A stretch of DNA of 64,000 nt, from NCBI RefSeq assembly GCF_014490485.1, contig NZ_JACTVA010000008.1, positions 62,001-126,000 of the forward strand, read 5' to 3'. The first letter of the stretch is position 1. Every line of letters begins with the position of its first letter. A program made the position numbers and the translations under genes. Shown here one piece after another: positions 34,151 to 42,499 of the stretch. The notes under the pieces are model-generated. The model was not told the DNA's origin, ran no database searches, and saw nothing but the letters and a program-made list of their open reading frames with translations. Source of the DNA: Teichococcus aerophilus (GTDB lineage: Bacteria; Pseudomonadota; Alphaproteobacteria; Acetobacterales; Acetobacteraceae).

Positions 34151-34175
34151 AGCCTGCCCACCGCCCGGGCAGGCT
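34151..34175 (+). terminator. Hairpin after the YdcZ gene
   Basis: AGCCTGCCC (34151-34159) pairs with GGGCAGGCT (34167-34175), 9 bp with a 7-nt loop, 28 bp after the stop. No T-run follows, so intrinsic termination is uncertain. Confidence 0.4.
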
Positions 34176-34304
34176 GGGTCGCGGTGGCGGTGCCCACACC
34201 GCAGAAGCCCAGCCCCGTGGCCCTTCCGCAACGCTTCCGCCCCGCGTTAGGCTGCTGGCCTGGGTTGGCCCGCGCGCCGCCCTCAGGCCCCTGGGAGACG
34301 ATTC

Positions 34305-35270
34305 ATGCTGAACCGCCGCAACCTGCTTGCCACCGCCGCCACCGGCATGGCCGGCGCCCTGGCTGCCCCGCATGTCGCCCGGGCGCAGGCCATGCCCAAG
34401 ATCACCATCGGCATGTCCGGCTGGACCGGCTTCGCGCCACTGACGCTGGCCGAGCAGGCCGGCCTGTTCAAGGCCGCAGGCGTCGAGGTCGAGACCAAGT
34501 TCGTGCCGCAGCGGGAGCGCAACCTGGCCCTGGCCGCCGGCGCGCTGAACTGCGTGGTCACCACCGTGGACACCATGATCCTCTGGGGCAGCACCATGCC
34601 GCTGGTGCAGGTGCTGGTGCTCGACAAGTCCAAGGGCGGCGACGGCATCGCCGTGCGGCCGACCATCGGCGGCTGGTCCGACATGAAGGGCAAGACCTTC
34701 GCGGTCGATGGCGCCGGCACGACGCCCTACTTCGTGCTGGCCTACATGCTGCGGGAGAACGGGCTGTCCATCAAGGACGTGCAGACCGCGACCCTGGCGC
34801 CGCAGCCGGCCGCCCAGGCCTTCGTCGCCGGGCAGTTCGACGGCTGCTCCACCTACGAGCCCTACCTCTCCTCCATCCGCGGCATCAGCGCCACGCAGGG
34901 CCGCATCCTGGCGACGACGACGGACTATCCCTGCGTGGTGGACACCCTGGCCTTCACGCCGGATTTCGTGGCCAAGAACGAGGGCGCCGTCCGGGCCGTC
35001 ATCAAGGGCTGGTACGACGCCCTGGCGATGATCAAGGCCGAGCCGGAGAAGTCGTTCGAGATCATGGGCAAGCGCGTCAACCAGTCCGGCGAGGCCTTCA
35101 AGGCCAGCGCCGCCTTCATCGAGTGGCAGGACGCCGCGATGAACAAGGCCTATGTCGGCGGCGACCTGCAGGCCTTCATGGGCAAGGCGCTGGAAGTGCA
35201 GAAGGAGGCCGCCGTCGTCCGCACCGCGCCGGACCTCGCCAAGCTGCTGGACACCCGCTTCGTCGCCTGA
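34305..35270 (+). CDS. ABC transporter substrate-binding protein (nitrate/sulfonate/taurine type)
   Basis: 321 aa. The signal peptide with NRRNLLATAATGMAGALAAPHVARAQA is Tat-like. The mature part is an NMT1/SsuA-like periplasmic binder (IGMSGWTGFAPLTLAEQAGLFKAAGVEVE, then KGKTFAVDGAGTTPYFVLAYML). First gene of a three-gene importer operon with permease and ATPase. Candidate ligands in the family are taurine, alkanesulfonates, nitrate, pyrimidine precursors or riboflavin; none can be singled out, and no desulfonating enzyme is adjacent. Confidence 0.88.
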   Translation: MLNRRNLLATAATGMAGALAAPHVARAQAMPKITIGMSGWTGFAPLTLAEQAGLFKAAGVEVETKFVPQRERNLALAAGALNCVVTTVDTMILWGSTMPLVQVLVLDKSKGGDGIAVRPTIGGWSDMKGKTFAVDGAGTTPYFVLAYMLRENGLSIKDVQTATLAPQPAAQAFVAGQFDGCSTYEPYLSSIRGISATQGRILATTTDYPCVVDTLAFTPDFVAKNEGAVRAVIKGWYDALAMIKAEPEKSFEIMGKRVNQSGEAFKASAAFIEWQDAAMNKAYVGGDLQAFMGKALEVQKEAAVVRTAPDLAKLLDTRFVA

Positions 35271-35280
35271 TGCCAGAGTG

Positions 35281-36054
35281 ATGGAACCGCTCAAGCCAGT
35301 CTCCGCCGGTGCCCGGGTCGTCCTGGGCATCGGCTTCTTTGTCCTGTTCATCGGGTTGTGGGCCGCCGTCACCTATGGCGGCGTGGTGCAGCCGCTGTTC
35401 CTCGCCTCGCCGGGCGCGGCGCTGGCGGCAGGCATCTCGCTGTTCACCGAATACAACTTCCTGGGTGACATCGGCATGACGGTATGGCGCGTGCTGGGCG
35501 GCTTCGTGCTGGCCGCCGTCATCGCCGTGCCGCTTGGCCTGATGATGGGCGCCTACAAGGGGGTGGAGGCGTTCTTCGAGCCCTTCATCTCCTTCGCCCG
35601 CTACCTGCCGGCTTCCGCCTTCATCCCGCTGCTGATCCTGTGGGCGGGGGTGGGAGAAGCGCAGAAGCTTTCGGTCATCTTCCTCGGCAGCGTGTTCCAG
35701 ATCGTCATCATGGTCGCCGTCATCGCCGGGGCCACGCGGGTGGACCTGGTGGAGGCCGCCTATACGCTGGGCGCGCGCAGCCGTGGCATCCTGCGCCGCG
35801 TCATCATCCCCTCCGCCGCGCCGCAGGTGATGGAGGCGCTGCGCCTGGTGCTCGGCTGGGCCTGGACCTACGTCATCGTCGCCGAGCTGATCGGCGCGCA
35901 GAGCGGCATTGGCCACATGATCATGGACAGCCAGCGGCTGCTGGATACCGGGCAGATGATCTTCGGCATCGTCGTCATCGGCATCATCGGCCTGGTCACC
36001 GACTTCCTGTTCAAGGCGCTGAACCGGCGCCTGTTCCGCTGGGCGGCGCTCTGA
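35281..36054 (+). CDS. ABC transporter permease (SsuC/TauC-like)
   Basis: 257 aa with about six membrane segments. The cytosolic EAA loop is visible as VDLVEAAYTLGARSRGILRRVIIPSAAPQVMEALR, the contact with the ATPase. Starts 10 bp after the binding-protein stop; its stop overlaps the ATPase ATG by one base (TGATG). Confidence 0.9.
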   Translation: MEPLKPVSAGARVVLGIGFFVLFIGLWAAVTYGGVVQPLFLASPGAALAAGISLFTEYNFLGDIGMTVWRVLGGFVLAAVIAVPLGLMMGAYKGVEAFFEPFISFARYLPASAFIPLLILWAGVGEAQKLSVIFLGSVFQIVIMVAVIAGATRVDLVEAAYTLGARSRGILRRVIIPSAAPQVMEALRLVLGWAWTYVIVAELIGAQSGIGHMIMDSQRLLDTGQMIFGIVVIGIIGLVTDFLFKALNRRLFRWAAL

Positions 36055-36845
36055 TGGTCCTGACCATTCGCGGGCTGACCCGCACCTTCCCCGGCCAGGG
36101 CCGCACCGCGCCGACCCTGGCCCTGCAGCCGACGGACCTGGACGTCGCGCCCGGCGAGTTCGTCTCCATCCTCGGCCCGTCAGGCTGCGGCAAGTCCACC
36201 CTGCTGCGCATCGTCGCTGGGCTGGACCGGCCGAGCGGTGGCACCGTAACCCTTGGCGGCCGGCAGGTGACCGGGCCAGGGCCGGACCGTGGCATGGTGT
36301 TCCAGTCCTACACCTTGTTCCCCTGGCTGACGGTGCGGCAGAACATCGAGTTCGGCCTGCGGGAGCGGAAGCTGCCGGAGGCGCAGATCCGCGAGATCTC
36401 GGAGAAGTTCATCGCCCGCACCGGGCTGCGGGGGTTCGAGAACCACTGGCCGCGCCAGCTCTCCGGCGGCATGCAGCAGCGCACCGCCCTGGCCCGCGCC
36501 CTGGCCAACGACCCCGAGATTCTGCTGCTGGACGAGCCCTTCGGCGCGCTGGACCACCAGACGCGGGAGCTGATGCAGGAGTTGCTGCTGGAAGTGTGGG
36601 GCGCCGACAGCCCGGAAGCCCGCAAGACCGTGCTGTTCGTCACCCACGATATCGACGAAGCCATCTTCCTGGCCAACCGCGTGCTGGTGATGTCCGCCCG
36701 CCCGGGCCGGGTGAAGGCGGAAGTGCCGGTGCCCCTGCCCTACCCGCGCGACTGGACGGTGAAGACCAGCCCGGTCTTCGCCGAGTTGAAAGCCCGGCTG
36801 ATGGCGGAAATCCGCGAGGAAGTCCGCAAGGCCGCGATCGGCTGA
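36054..36845 (+). CDS. ABC transporter ATP-binding protein (SsuB/TauB-like)
   Basis: 263 aa. Walker A GPSGCGKSTLL, Q-loop VFQSYTLFPW, signature LSGGMQQRTALARAL, Walker B ILLLDEPFGALD and H-loop VTHDIDEA are all intact. The C-terminal VPVPLPYPRDW is typical of nitrate/sulfonate/taurine-type ATPases. Powers the importer encoded by the two genes before it. A GC hairpin follows at 36850-36882. Confidence 0.92.
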   Translation: MVLTIRGLTRTFPGQGRTAPTLALQPTDLDVAPGEFVSILGPSGCGKSTLLRIVAGLDRPSGGTVTLGGRQVTGPGPDRGMVFQSYTLFPWLTVRQNIEFGLRERKLPEAQIREISEKFIARTGLRGFENHWPRQLSGGMQQRTALARALANDPEILLLDEPFGALDHQTRELMQELLLEVWGADSPEARKTVLFVTHDIDEAIFLANRVLVMSARPGRVKAEVPVPLPYPRDWTVKTSPVFAELKARLMAEIREEVRKAAIG

Positions 36846-36849
36846 GGCA

Positions 36850-36882
36850 GCGGGGCCGGGGAGCATGATCCCCCGGCCCCGC
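36850..36882 (+). terminator. GC-rich hairpin after the ABC importer operon
   Basis: GCGGGGCCGGGG (36850-36861) pairs perfectly with CCCCGGCCCCGC (36871-36882), loop 9 nt, 4 bp after the stop. Followed by TTCC only, so termination may be partial. Confidence 0.6.
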
Positions 36883-36933
36883 TTCCTGCGCGCCCCCTGG
36901 ACGCCACGCGAGGCCTCCCCCACTCTCGCCCCC

Positions 36934-37707
36934 ATGCCGATTTCCGATTCGATCCCCCGCGTCGCCCTCGTCACCGGCGGCGCCCGCCGGCTGGGCCGCG
37001 CCAGCGCCCTGGCCCTGGCCGGCGCTGGCTTCGACATCGCCATCCATCACCGGGATAGCCGGGAGGACGCGGAAGCGACCTGCCAGGCCGTGCAGGCACT
37101 GGGCCGCCGTGCCGTGATGCTGCACGCCGACCTGGCGGCGGAGGCCGAGGTGGCACGGCTGATCCCGGATGCCACGGCGGCGCTGGGGCCGGTCGGCGTG
37201 CTGCTCAATAACGCCTCCACGTTCGAGCGGGATGAGTGGCACGACGCGACCCGCGAGAGCTGGGACCTACATATCGAGCCCAACCTGCGCGCACCTTTCG
37301 TGTTGATGCAGGCCATGGCCACCGCGCTGCCGGAACACGCCACCGGCGTCGTCATCAACATGCTGGACCAGCGTGTGTGGTCCCTGACGCCGCATTTCGT
37401 CAGCTACACCGTCTCCAAGGCCGCGCTGTGGGCGCTGACCCAGAGCATGGCGCTGGCGCTGGCGCCGCGCATCCGCGTCAATGGCATCGGTCCCGGCCCG
37501 GCCATGCCGAGCACGCGGCAAAGCCCGGAACACTTCGCCCAGCAATGCGCCAGCGTGCCGCTGGAGCACGGCACCAGCGCGGCCGAGGTGGCCGAAGCCG
37601 TGCTGGCCATCCTGCGCCTGCCGGCGATGACGGGGCAGATGATCGCGCTGGATGGCGGCCAGCACTTGCAATGGGCCCCCTCCCAGGGGCAAAGCCTGCC
37701 GGAATGA
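36934..37707 (+). CDS. SDR family oxidoreductase, pteridine reductase/FolM-like
   Basis: 257 aa. It has the arginine-bearing nucleotide motif VTGGARRLGRA typical of NADPH-using pteridine reductases, NNAS, and an active site in which Asp (NMLDQR) replaces the usual Ser before SYTVSK, the D-x12-Y-x3-K pattern of PTR1-type enzymes. It ends in an ATGA overlap with folB, so a role in tetrahydrobiopterin/monapterin or folate metabolism (dihydromonapterin or dihydrofolate reduction) is well supported. ATG 36934 chosen by homology. Confidence 0.85.
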   Translation: MPISDSIPRVALVTGGARRLGRASALALAGAGFDIAIHHRDSREDAEATCQAVQALGRRAVMLHADLAAEAEVARLIPDATAALGPVGVLLNNASTFERDEWHDATRESWDLHIEPNLRAPFVLMQAMATALPEHATGVVINMLDQRVWSLTPHFVSYTVSKAALWALTQSMALALAPRIRVNGIGPGPAMPSTRQSPEHFAQQCASVPLEHGTSAAEVAEAVLAILRLPAMTGQMIALDGGQHLQWAPSQGQSLPE

Positions 37708-38105
37708 TCAGCTACACTCCCGATGCCGCCTCCGGCCTGCGGCGGGTCTTCATCCGTGGCCTCGACGTGCAGGCGCGCCTGGGCATCTACCCGCATGAGG
37801 AAGCGCCGCAACGCGTCCTCATCGATATCGAGTTGCTGGTTCGGGACGACGCGGCGCCGCATGGCACCGGCGCGGACCGGCTGGACCGGGTGGTGGATTA
37901 CGAGGCCGTGGTGAAGCGCGCCCGCGCCACCGCGACCGGCGAGCATGTCCGCCTGGCCGAGACCCTGGCCGAGCGGATCGCCCTGGGAGCGCTGAAGGAC
38001 CTGCGGGTGCTGAAGGTGCGGGTGACAGTGGAGAAGCCCGAGGCCTTCGCCGACGTGACCGGTGTCGGCGTGACCGTTGAGCGCGTGCGGCAGTTGACAT
38101 CGTGA
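37704..38105 (+). CDS. folB: Dihydroneopterin aldolase
   Basis: 133 aa. RVFIRGLDVQARLGIYPHEEAPQRVLIDIEL is the canonical N-terminus (the conserved Glu is in the HEEAPQR stretch), followed by DRVVDYEAVVKRA and the conserved Lys in VRVTVEKPEAF. Cleaves dihydroneopterin to 6-hydroxymethyl-dihydropterin in folate synthesis. Translationally coupled to the upstream SDR gene (ATGA). The 920-bp repeat-rich non-coding region follows. Confidence 0.92.
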   Translation: MISYTPDAASGLRRVFIRGLDVQARLGIYPHEEAPQRVLIDIELLVRDDAAPHGTGADRLDRVVDYEAVVKRARATATGEHVRLAETLAERIALGALKDLRVLKVRVTVEKPEAFADVTGVGVTVERVRQLTS

Positions 38106-38227
38106 AATCATCCACCGCGGCAAAATACTGGCGCGGCTGAGTTTTTTCACTGAACCGTCATCTGGGGCTTGACAGGCCCGGGCCCTTGAAATCGCAAGGT
38201 TCTTCGTGAAAACAATAGGTTACGTAT

Positions 38228-38246
38228 TTGCCCAAACTCTGGGCAA
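38228..38246. repeat. Nested inverted repeat at the left of the repeat-rich interval
   Basis: TTGCCCA (38228-38234) and TGGGCAA (38240-38246) pair around AACTC, nested inside GTTAC (38219-38223) and GTAAC (38253-38257). It lies in the AT-richer stretch just left of the first 70-bp repeat. Confidence 0.6.
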
Positions 38247-38317
38247 CATTGTGTAACGGGCAGATGACAGCCGTTTTCCGGCGTTGGCCCACCTGTCCTC
38301 CACAGAGTTTTCCACAG
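38247..38317 (+). repeat. ~70-bp direct repeat, copy A
   Basis: Shares with copy B the order CATTGT, ATGACAGCC, TTTTCCGGC, CTCCACAGAGTT and TCCACAG. It overlaps the left part of module 1. Confidence 0.75.
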
Positions 38318-38330
38318 CTTCGGTGAACAA
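38300..38330. repeat. DnaA-box-like module 1
   Basis: CCACAGAG (38300), TTTTCCAC (38308-38315), 7-bp spacer, GTGAACAA (38323-38330). The second and third blocks are inverted relative to each other. Confidence 0.7.
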
Positions 38331-38461
38331 CTCCCGCCCTTCGGGCAGCGCTTCGATGTTGCGGAAGCGTGGCGTCTTCCTGCCCGCATCCTGAGCACAG
38401 GCGGTGTGCGGCGGCGGCGGCAGACTATCCCCGCTGGTGGTGCGGCTTACCGGTGAGGTAC

Positions 38462-38492
38462 CCACAGACCTATCCACGAAATCGGTGGACAA
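38462..38492. repeat. DnaA-box-like module 2
   Basis: CCACAGAC (38462), CTATCCAC (38470-38477), 7-bp spacer, GTGGACAA (38485-38492). Same spacing as module 1. Confidence 0.75.
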
Positions 38493-38542
38493 CTCCCAGG
38501 CCGGCCCGAGCGCCGACCAAGCCCTCATGCCGATCCGCGAGC

Positions 38543-38559
38543 CATGCATCGAATGCATG
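38543..38559. repeat. Palindrome CATGCAT-CGA-ATGCATG
   Basis: Perfect 7-bp arms around CGA in the middle of the repeat-rich interval, between modules 2 and 3. Possible protein-binding site; no known match. Confidence 0.55.
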
Positions 38560-38660
38560 ATGCCATGCCCGGACGGGGCCGGCCCGGTGAAGGCAGCCTT
38601 ATGCGCTCCGAGGATACGCGTGGTGAAAACAGGGGCTCTTTCCGATCCCCCCGTCCCTGC

Positions 38661-38691
38661 CCACATTCTTATCCACTGAAACGGTGGACAA
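38661..38691. repeat. DnaA-box-like module 3 (best match)
   Basis: CCACATTC (38661), TTATCCAC (38669-38676), 7-bp spacer, GTGGACAA (38684-38691). TTATCCACT matches the DnaA box at 8 of 9 positions. Confidence 0.75.
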
Positions 38692-38890
38692 GATTTCGCT
38701 TGGTGGAGTCCCAAAACCTGCTTCGAGCTGGCCAAAACCGGCCCATTGCCACAATTCATCCACCGCCGCCCGGCACCGCCTGAAAGCGACCTTTCGTCAA
38801 TGGAAATGCTGCACTTGACGGCCCGTTGCACGGAAGGAAACTTCTATCTTGTTGATTTTGTTCGCTTCATCCTTATGCTCAAACCGTAAG

Positions 38891-38964
38891 CATTGTCGTA
38901 TGAATGGCGGATGACAGCCATTTTCCGGCCATTGCCCCCGTGCGCTCCACAGAGTTGTCCACAG
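38891..38964 (+). repeat. ~70-bp direct repeat, copy B
   Basis: Second copy of 38247-38317, about 645 bp downstream, again preceded by an AT-richer stretch (38836-38890). Confidence 0.75.
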
Positions 38965-38977
38965 GCCCCGTGGAAAA
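38947..38977. repeat. DnaA-box-like module 4
   Basis: CCACAGAG (38947), TTGTCCAC (38955-38962), 7-bp spacer, GTGGAAAA (38970-38977). TTGTCCACA matches the DnaA box at 8 of 9 positions. It lies 48 bp before the uvrC start. Confidence 0.75.
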
Positions 38978-39025
38978 GCCTAGCAACCCCTTGAGCCAGC
39001 TTGCTGTGCGTGATTGATCCTGCCC

Positions 39026-41146
39026 ATGTCCGCCCCTGACTCCCCCCCTGCCCCCGGCCTCTCCTCCGACGAAACGGGGGAAGCCTCGCCCATCCAGGGC
39101 GTCGCGGTGATCGAGGCGGCGCTGGTCCACATGCCGGCGGCGCCGGGCGTGTACCGCATGCTCGATGCCAAGGGGGATGCCCTCTATGTCGGCAAGGCGC
39201 GCAACCTGAAGAAGCGCGTCGTCGCCTATACGCAGATCGGGCGGCTGCCGGAGCGGCTGCGCCGCATGGTCTCCGGCACCCGCAAGATGGAGATCGTGAC
39301 CACGGGCAGCGAGGCAGAGGCGCTGCTGCTGGAGGCCAACCTGATCAAGCGGCTGCGGCCGCGCTACAACATCGTCCTGCGGGACGACAAATCCTATCCG
39401 TGGCTGCTGCTGACGGAGGACCACGACTACCCGATGATCGGCAAGCACCGGGGCGAGAAGCGGAAGGGCGCCAGCTACTTCGGCCCCTTCGCCAGCGCCT
39501 GGGCCGTCAACCAGACCATCACGGCCCTGCAGCGCGTGTTCCTGCTGCGCTCCTGCCGGGACACGGTGTTCTCGGCGCGGGACCGGCCCTGCCTGCTCTA
39601 CCAGATCAAGCGCTGCTCGGCCCCCTGCGTGGACCGCATCAGCAAGGACGACTATGCCGGGTTGATCAAGCAAGCGAAGCAGTTCCTCTCCGGCGAGACA
39701 CCCAGCATCCAGAAGAACCTGGCCGCCGAGATGGAACAGGCGGCCGAGGCGCTGGAGTTCGAGCGTGCGGCCAGCATCCGGGACCGCATCCGGGGCCTGA
39801 CGCATATCCAGGGGCAGAACAGCATCAACCTGGAAGGCGTGGGCGATGCCGACGTGGTGGCGCTGCACCAGCTGGCCGGGCAGTCCTGCGTCCAGGTGTT
39901 CTTCTTCCGCGGCGGCCGCAACAACGGCAACCGCAGCTTCTTCCCCAGCCACGCCAAGGATGACGCGGCACCGGACGAGGTCCTGACCGCCTTCCTCTCC
40001 CAGCTCTATGACGACCTGCCGCCGCCGCCGCTGGTGCTGCTCTCCCACGACCTGCCCGAGGCCGGGCTGATCGGGGAGGCGCTGAGCATCAAGGCGGGAC
40101 GCAAGGTGGAGCTGCACCGGCCGCAGCGCGGCGAGAAGCGCGCCGCCGTGGACCACGCCGCGACCAACGCGCGGGAGGCGCTGGAACGCCACCTGGCCGA
40201 GAGCACTGCCCAGGGCGCCCTGCTGGACGGCGTCGCCACCCTGTTCGACCTGCCGGAACCGCCGAAGCGGATCGAGATCTACGACAACAGCCATATCCAG
40301 GGCAGCAACGCCTATGGCGTGATGGTTGTCGCCGGGCCGGACGGCTTCATGAAAGGTGCCTACCGCAAATACGCCATCCGGGGCGAGAGCGGGCTGGTGC
40401 GGAACCCGCGTGGCACCCCCCAGGCCGCGCCGCTGGAAGGCGGCGGCATCGTCAGCGCCGAGGATGGCGAGGTGGTGATGCTGCCCGGCATGGGCGAAGG
40501 CCGCTCCCCCCTGCCCGGCACCATCGGCCAGGCACCGGCCAGGCCGCCCCGCGCCGGCGGCGGCTCCCGTGCCGCCAGTGGCGGCGGCGACGATTTCGCG
40601 ATGATGCGGGAGGTGTTCGAACGGCGCTTCGGCAAGGCGCTGAAGGAGGACCCGACGCGGGATGGCGAGGGCTGGCCGGATTTGGTGCTGATCGATGGCG
40701 GCGCCGGCCAGCTTTCCTCCGCCCGCGCGGTCATGGCGGAGCTGGGGCTGGAGGACCTGCCGATGGTCGCCGTGGCCAAGGGGCCGGACCGCGATGCGGG
40801 GCGCGAATGGTTCTACCGGGAAGGCCATGCGCCGATCCAGCTCCCGCCACGCGACCCGGTGCTGTACTACCTGCAACGGCTGCGGGACGAGGCGCACCGC
40901 TTCGCCATCACCACCCACCGCGCCGGCCGTTCCAAAAGTTTAACGCGCAGCGAGTTGGACGAGATCCCCGGCGTCGGTTCCGCCATCAAGCGGCGGCTGC
41001 TGAACCATTTCGGCTCTGCCCGCGGGGTGCGGCAGGCCGGGTTGAGCGACCTGAACAACTGCCCAGGCATCGGTCCGGCGATGGCGACCCGCATCCATGA
41101 GCATTTCCACCCTGGCGCAAGCGGGCCGAATTCGGCAAAGGGCTGA
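39026..41146 (+). CDS. uvrC: UvrABC system protein C (excinuclease subunit)
   Basis: 706 aa, longer than the usual 600-620. Order: GIY-YIG nuclease ([26 protein letters not shown], about 42-120), Cys-bearing segment (RCSAPC), UVR motif ([21 protein letters not shown]), RNase H-like 5' nuclease ([20 protein letters not shown] and [15 protein letters not shown]) and tandem HhH at the C-terminus ([25 protein letters not shown]). About 65 Gly/Pro-rich residues (about 453-520) are inserted in the RNase H-like domain. Makes both incisions in nucleotide excision repair. ATG 39026 preferred over an upstream TTG (39014). Confidence 0.94.
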   Translation: MSAPDSPPAPGLSSDETGEASPIQGVAVIEAALVHMPAAPGVYRMLDAKGDALYVGKARNLKKRVVAYTQIGRLPERLRRMVSGTRKMEIVTTGSEAEALLLEANLIKRLRPRYNIVLRDDKSYPWLLLTEDHDYPMIGKHRGEKRKGASYFGPFASAWAVNQTITALQRVFLLRSCRDTVFSARDRPCLLYQIKRCSAPCVDRISKDDYAGLIKQAKQFLSGETPSIQKNLAAEMEQAAEALEFERAASIRDRIRGLTHIQGQNSINLEGVGDADVVALHQLAGQSCVQVFFFRGGRNNGNRSFFPSHAKDDAAPDEVLTAFLSQLYDDLPPPPLVLLSHDLPEAGLIGEALSIKAGRKVELHRPQRGEKRAAVDHAATNAREALERHLAESTAQGALLDGVATLFDLPEPPKRIEIYDNSHIQGSNAYGVMVVAGPDGFMKGAYRKYAIRGESGLVRNPRGTPQAAPLEGGGIVSAEDGEVVMLPGMGEGRSPLPGTIGQAPARPPRAGGGSRAASGGGDDFAMMREVFERRFGKALKEDPTRDGEGWPDLVLIDGGAGQLSSARAVMAELGLEDLPMVAVAKGPDRDAGREWFYREGHAPIQLPPRDPVLYYLQRLRDEAHRFAITTHRAGRSKSLTRSELDEIPGVGSAIKRRLLNHFGSARGVRQAGLSDLNNCPGIGPAMATRIHEHFHPGASGPNSAKG

Positions 41147-41170
41147 GGCAGAGCGTGATAGGGTACTGGC

Positions 41171-41782
41171 TTGCCGACTGATCTGCCCAACCTGCTGACC
41201 ATCTCCCGCATCGCCGCGATCCCGCTGCTGGTGCTGCTGGCGGCGCTTCGCACGCCGGTTGGGGATGCCGCGGCCTGCGCCGTCTTCGCCATCGCCGCCA
41301 TCACCGACTATTTCGACGGCAAGATCGCGCGGGAGCGGAAGCTGATCTCCGCCTTTGGCCGCATGCTGGACCCGATCGCGGACAAGCTGCTGGTCGGCTC
41401 CGCGCTGATGCTGCTGGCGGGGCTGGAGCGGCTTTCCCCGCTCGGCCTGCTGCCCGCCATCGTCATCCTGCTGCGGGAGATCCTGGTCTCCGGCCTGCGC
41501 GAGTTCCTGGCCGGGCTGTCCGTCGGCCTGCCGGTGACGCGGCTGGCGAAGTGGAAGACCGGCATGCAGATGGCGGCGCTCGGCACCCTGCTGGCCGGCG
41601 ATACCGGCGCGCGGGTGCTGGGCCTCGGCTTCCTGCCGGTCAGCATGCTGGGGGAGGCCATGCTCTGGGCCGCCGCCGTGCTCACCCTGGTCACTGGCTG
41701 GGACTACCTGCGGGCCGGCCTGCGCCATGCGGAGGAGCAGGATGTCGCCCGCTCCGCCGGGGAAAACCTGCCGCCTTCGTAG
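41171..41782 (+). CDS. pgsA: CDP-diacylglycerol-glycerol-3-phosphate 3-phosphatidyltransferase
   Basis: 203 aa with several membrane segments. It begins with a TTG start 24 bp after uvrC; LPNLLTISRIAAIPLL is the usual N-terminus, which supports the TTG. The CDP-alcohol phosphotransferase motif DG-x2-AR-x8-G-x3-D-x3-D is exact in YFDGKIARERKLISAFGRMLDPIADK. Makes phosphatidylglycerol-phosphate at the inner membrane. uvrC-pgsA is a common proteobacterial pair. Confidence 0.92.
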   Translation: MPTDLPNLLTISRIAAIPLLVLLAALRTPVGDAAACAVFAIAAITDYFDGKIARERKLISAFGRMLDPIADKLLVGSALMLLAGLERLSPLGLLPAIVILLREILVSGLREFLAGLSVGLPVTRLAKWKTGMQMAALGTLLAGDTGARVLGLGFLPVSMLGEAMLWAAAVLTLVTGWDYLRAGLRHAEEQDVARSAGENLPPS

Positions 41783-41784
41783 GC

Positions 41785-41819
41785 CCGCATCTTGAGGGAG
41801 ATGCGGCGCGACCGCATCT
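41785..41819 (+). promoter_or_regulatory. Three-element switchable hairpin between pgsA and the lipoprotein gene
   Basis: CCGCATCT (41785-41792), AGATGCGG (41799-41806) and CCGCATCT (41812-41819). The middle element can pair with either outer copy (loops TGAGGG or CGCGA), giving two mutually exclusive stems. No T-run follows. It may be a processing or termination element, or an attenuator-like leader. Confidence 0.45.
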
Positions 41820-41946
41820 TCATCGCAGGGGCGGTTCCGCGCCGGAACGCAACGCCCACGCCTTTGTTAATCGCATGATTGGCGCTTCCCGGTGTTTCCA
41901 CCGCAAGCGATCATGCGCTGGAATTCTCGTTTGTCAGGAGTCGATA

Positions 41947-42495
41947 ATGGGCAAGCCCCGGATGGCGTTGCGGTTGACGGCAGTGGGCGCCCTGGCGGCG
42001 TTGGCCGCCTGTGCCGGCCGCCCGTTGGAAGCACCGGTGGACAGCCTGACGGTGGCCCGCGTGATGGGGCAGCCGGTCGAGGTCGATCCGCTGCTGCCGG
42101 TTGCCGGCAGCGTCTGGCCGAGCGCATCGGATGAAGAGCGCCGCGGCACCATCGGCAACCCCGATGCGGTGATCCGGCCGGACCAGCAGAATGACCGGCC
42201 GCCGCCGCTGCGCCGGGGCAGTTCCACCCCGCCGGCCCTGCCGCCGGTGACGGATGCCTATCCCGGCCTGCGCCAGCCGGCGCCGCCGCCCGCCCCGGTC
42301 TATGCCCCGCCCGCCCGTGCCGATGGCCGCGTGATCCCAACGCCGCAAGGCCCGGCCATCACCACCGGCGGTGGCCCCGGCTACGCCACCTACACGACAC
42401 CGGACGGTGCCACCGGCATCGCCGTGCCCCAGGGCTCCACCACGACGCTGATGGATGCCGATGGCCGCGTGCGGCAGGTCCCGACGCCGCGCTGA
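41947..42495 (+). CDS. Proline-rich lipoprotein of unknown function
   Basis: 182 aa. A clear lipoprotein signal, LTAVGALAALAAC (Cys about residue 22), follows a strong AGGAG. The mature part is low-complexity, rich in Pro, Gly and Thr (PPPLRRGSSTPPALPPV, QPAPPPAPVYAPPAR), ending in a short TYTTPDGATGIAVPQG region. Probably anchored in the outer or inner membrane and exposed to the periplasm. It lies between pgsA and moaD; I do not recognise a domain. Confidence 0.75.
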   Translation: MGKPRMALRLTAVGALAALAACAGRPLEAPVDSLTVARVMGQPVEVDPLLPVAGSVWPSASDEERRGTIGNPDAVIRPDQQNDRPPPLRRGSSTPPALPPVTDAYPGLRQPAPPPAPVYAPPARADGRVIPTPQGPAITTGGGPGYATYTTPDGATGIAVPQGSTTTLMDADGRVRQVPTPR

Positions 42496-42499
42496 CGCC

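Larger units (their letters stand above)
38106..39025. other. 920-bp non-coding, repeat-rich interval; candidate oriC or DnaA-type control region
   Basis: The longest gene-free stretch of the window, between folB and uvrC. It contains four 31-bp modules with invariant internal spacing (CCACA block, 8 bp, TNNTCCAC, 7-bp spacer, GTGGACAA-like block), a ~70-bp direct repeat (38247-38317 and 38891-38964, about 80% alike), and AT-richer stretches just left of each repeat (38185-38257 and 38836-38905). TTATCCAC, TTGTCCAC and TTTTCCAC are one or two bases from the DnaA box TTATCCACA. Open frames here (for example 38220-38831, minus) do not look like protein. No dnaA, hemE or parAB is adjacent, so origin function is a hypothesis. 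Confidence 0.5.

Noticed and set aside
38220-38831. 203-codon open frame on the minus strand in the folB-uvrC gap
   Set aside because: Composition is not protein-like, no ribosome site, and its repeated V(D/E)NSVE-type segments are explained by the DNA repeats.
38879-40918. 679-codon frame antisense to uvrC
   Set aside because: Shadow of uvrC; the sense gene has all UvrC domains.
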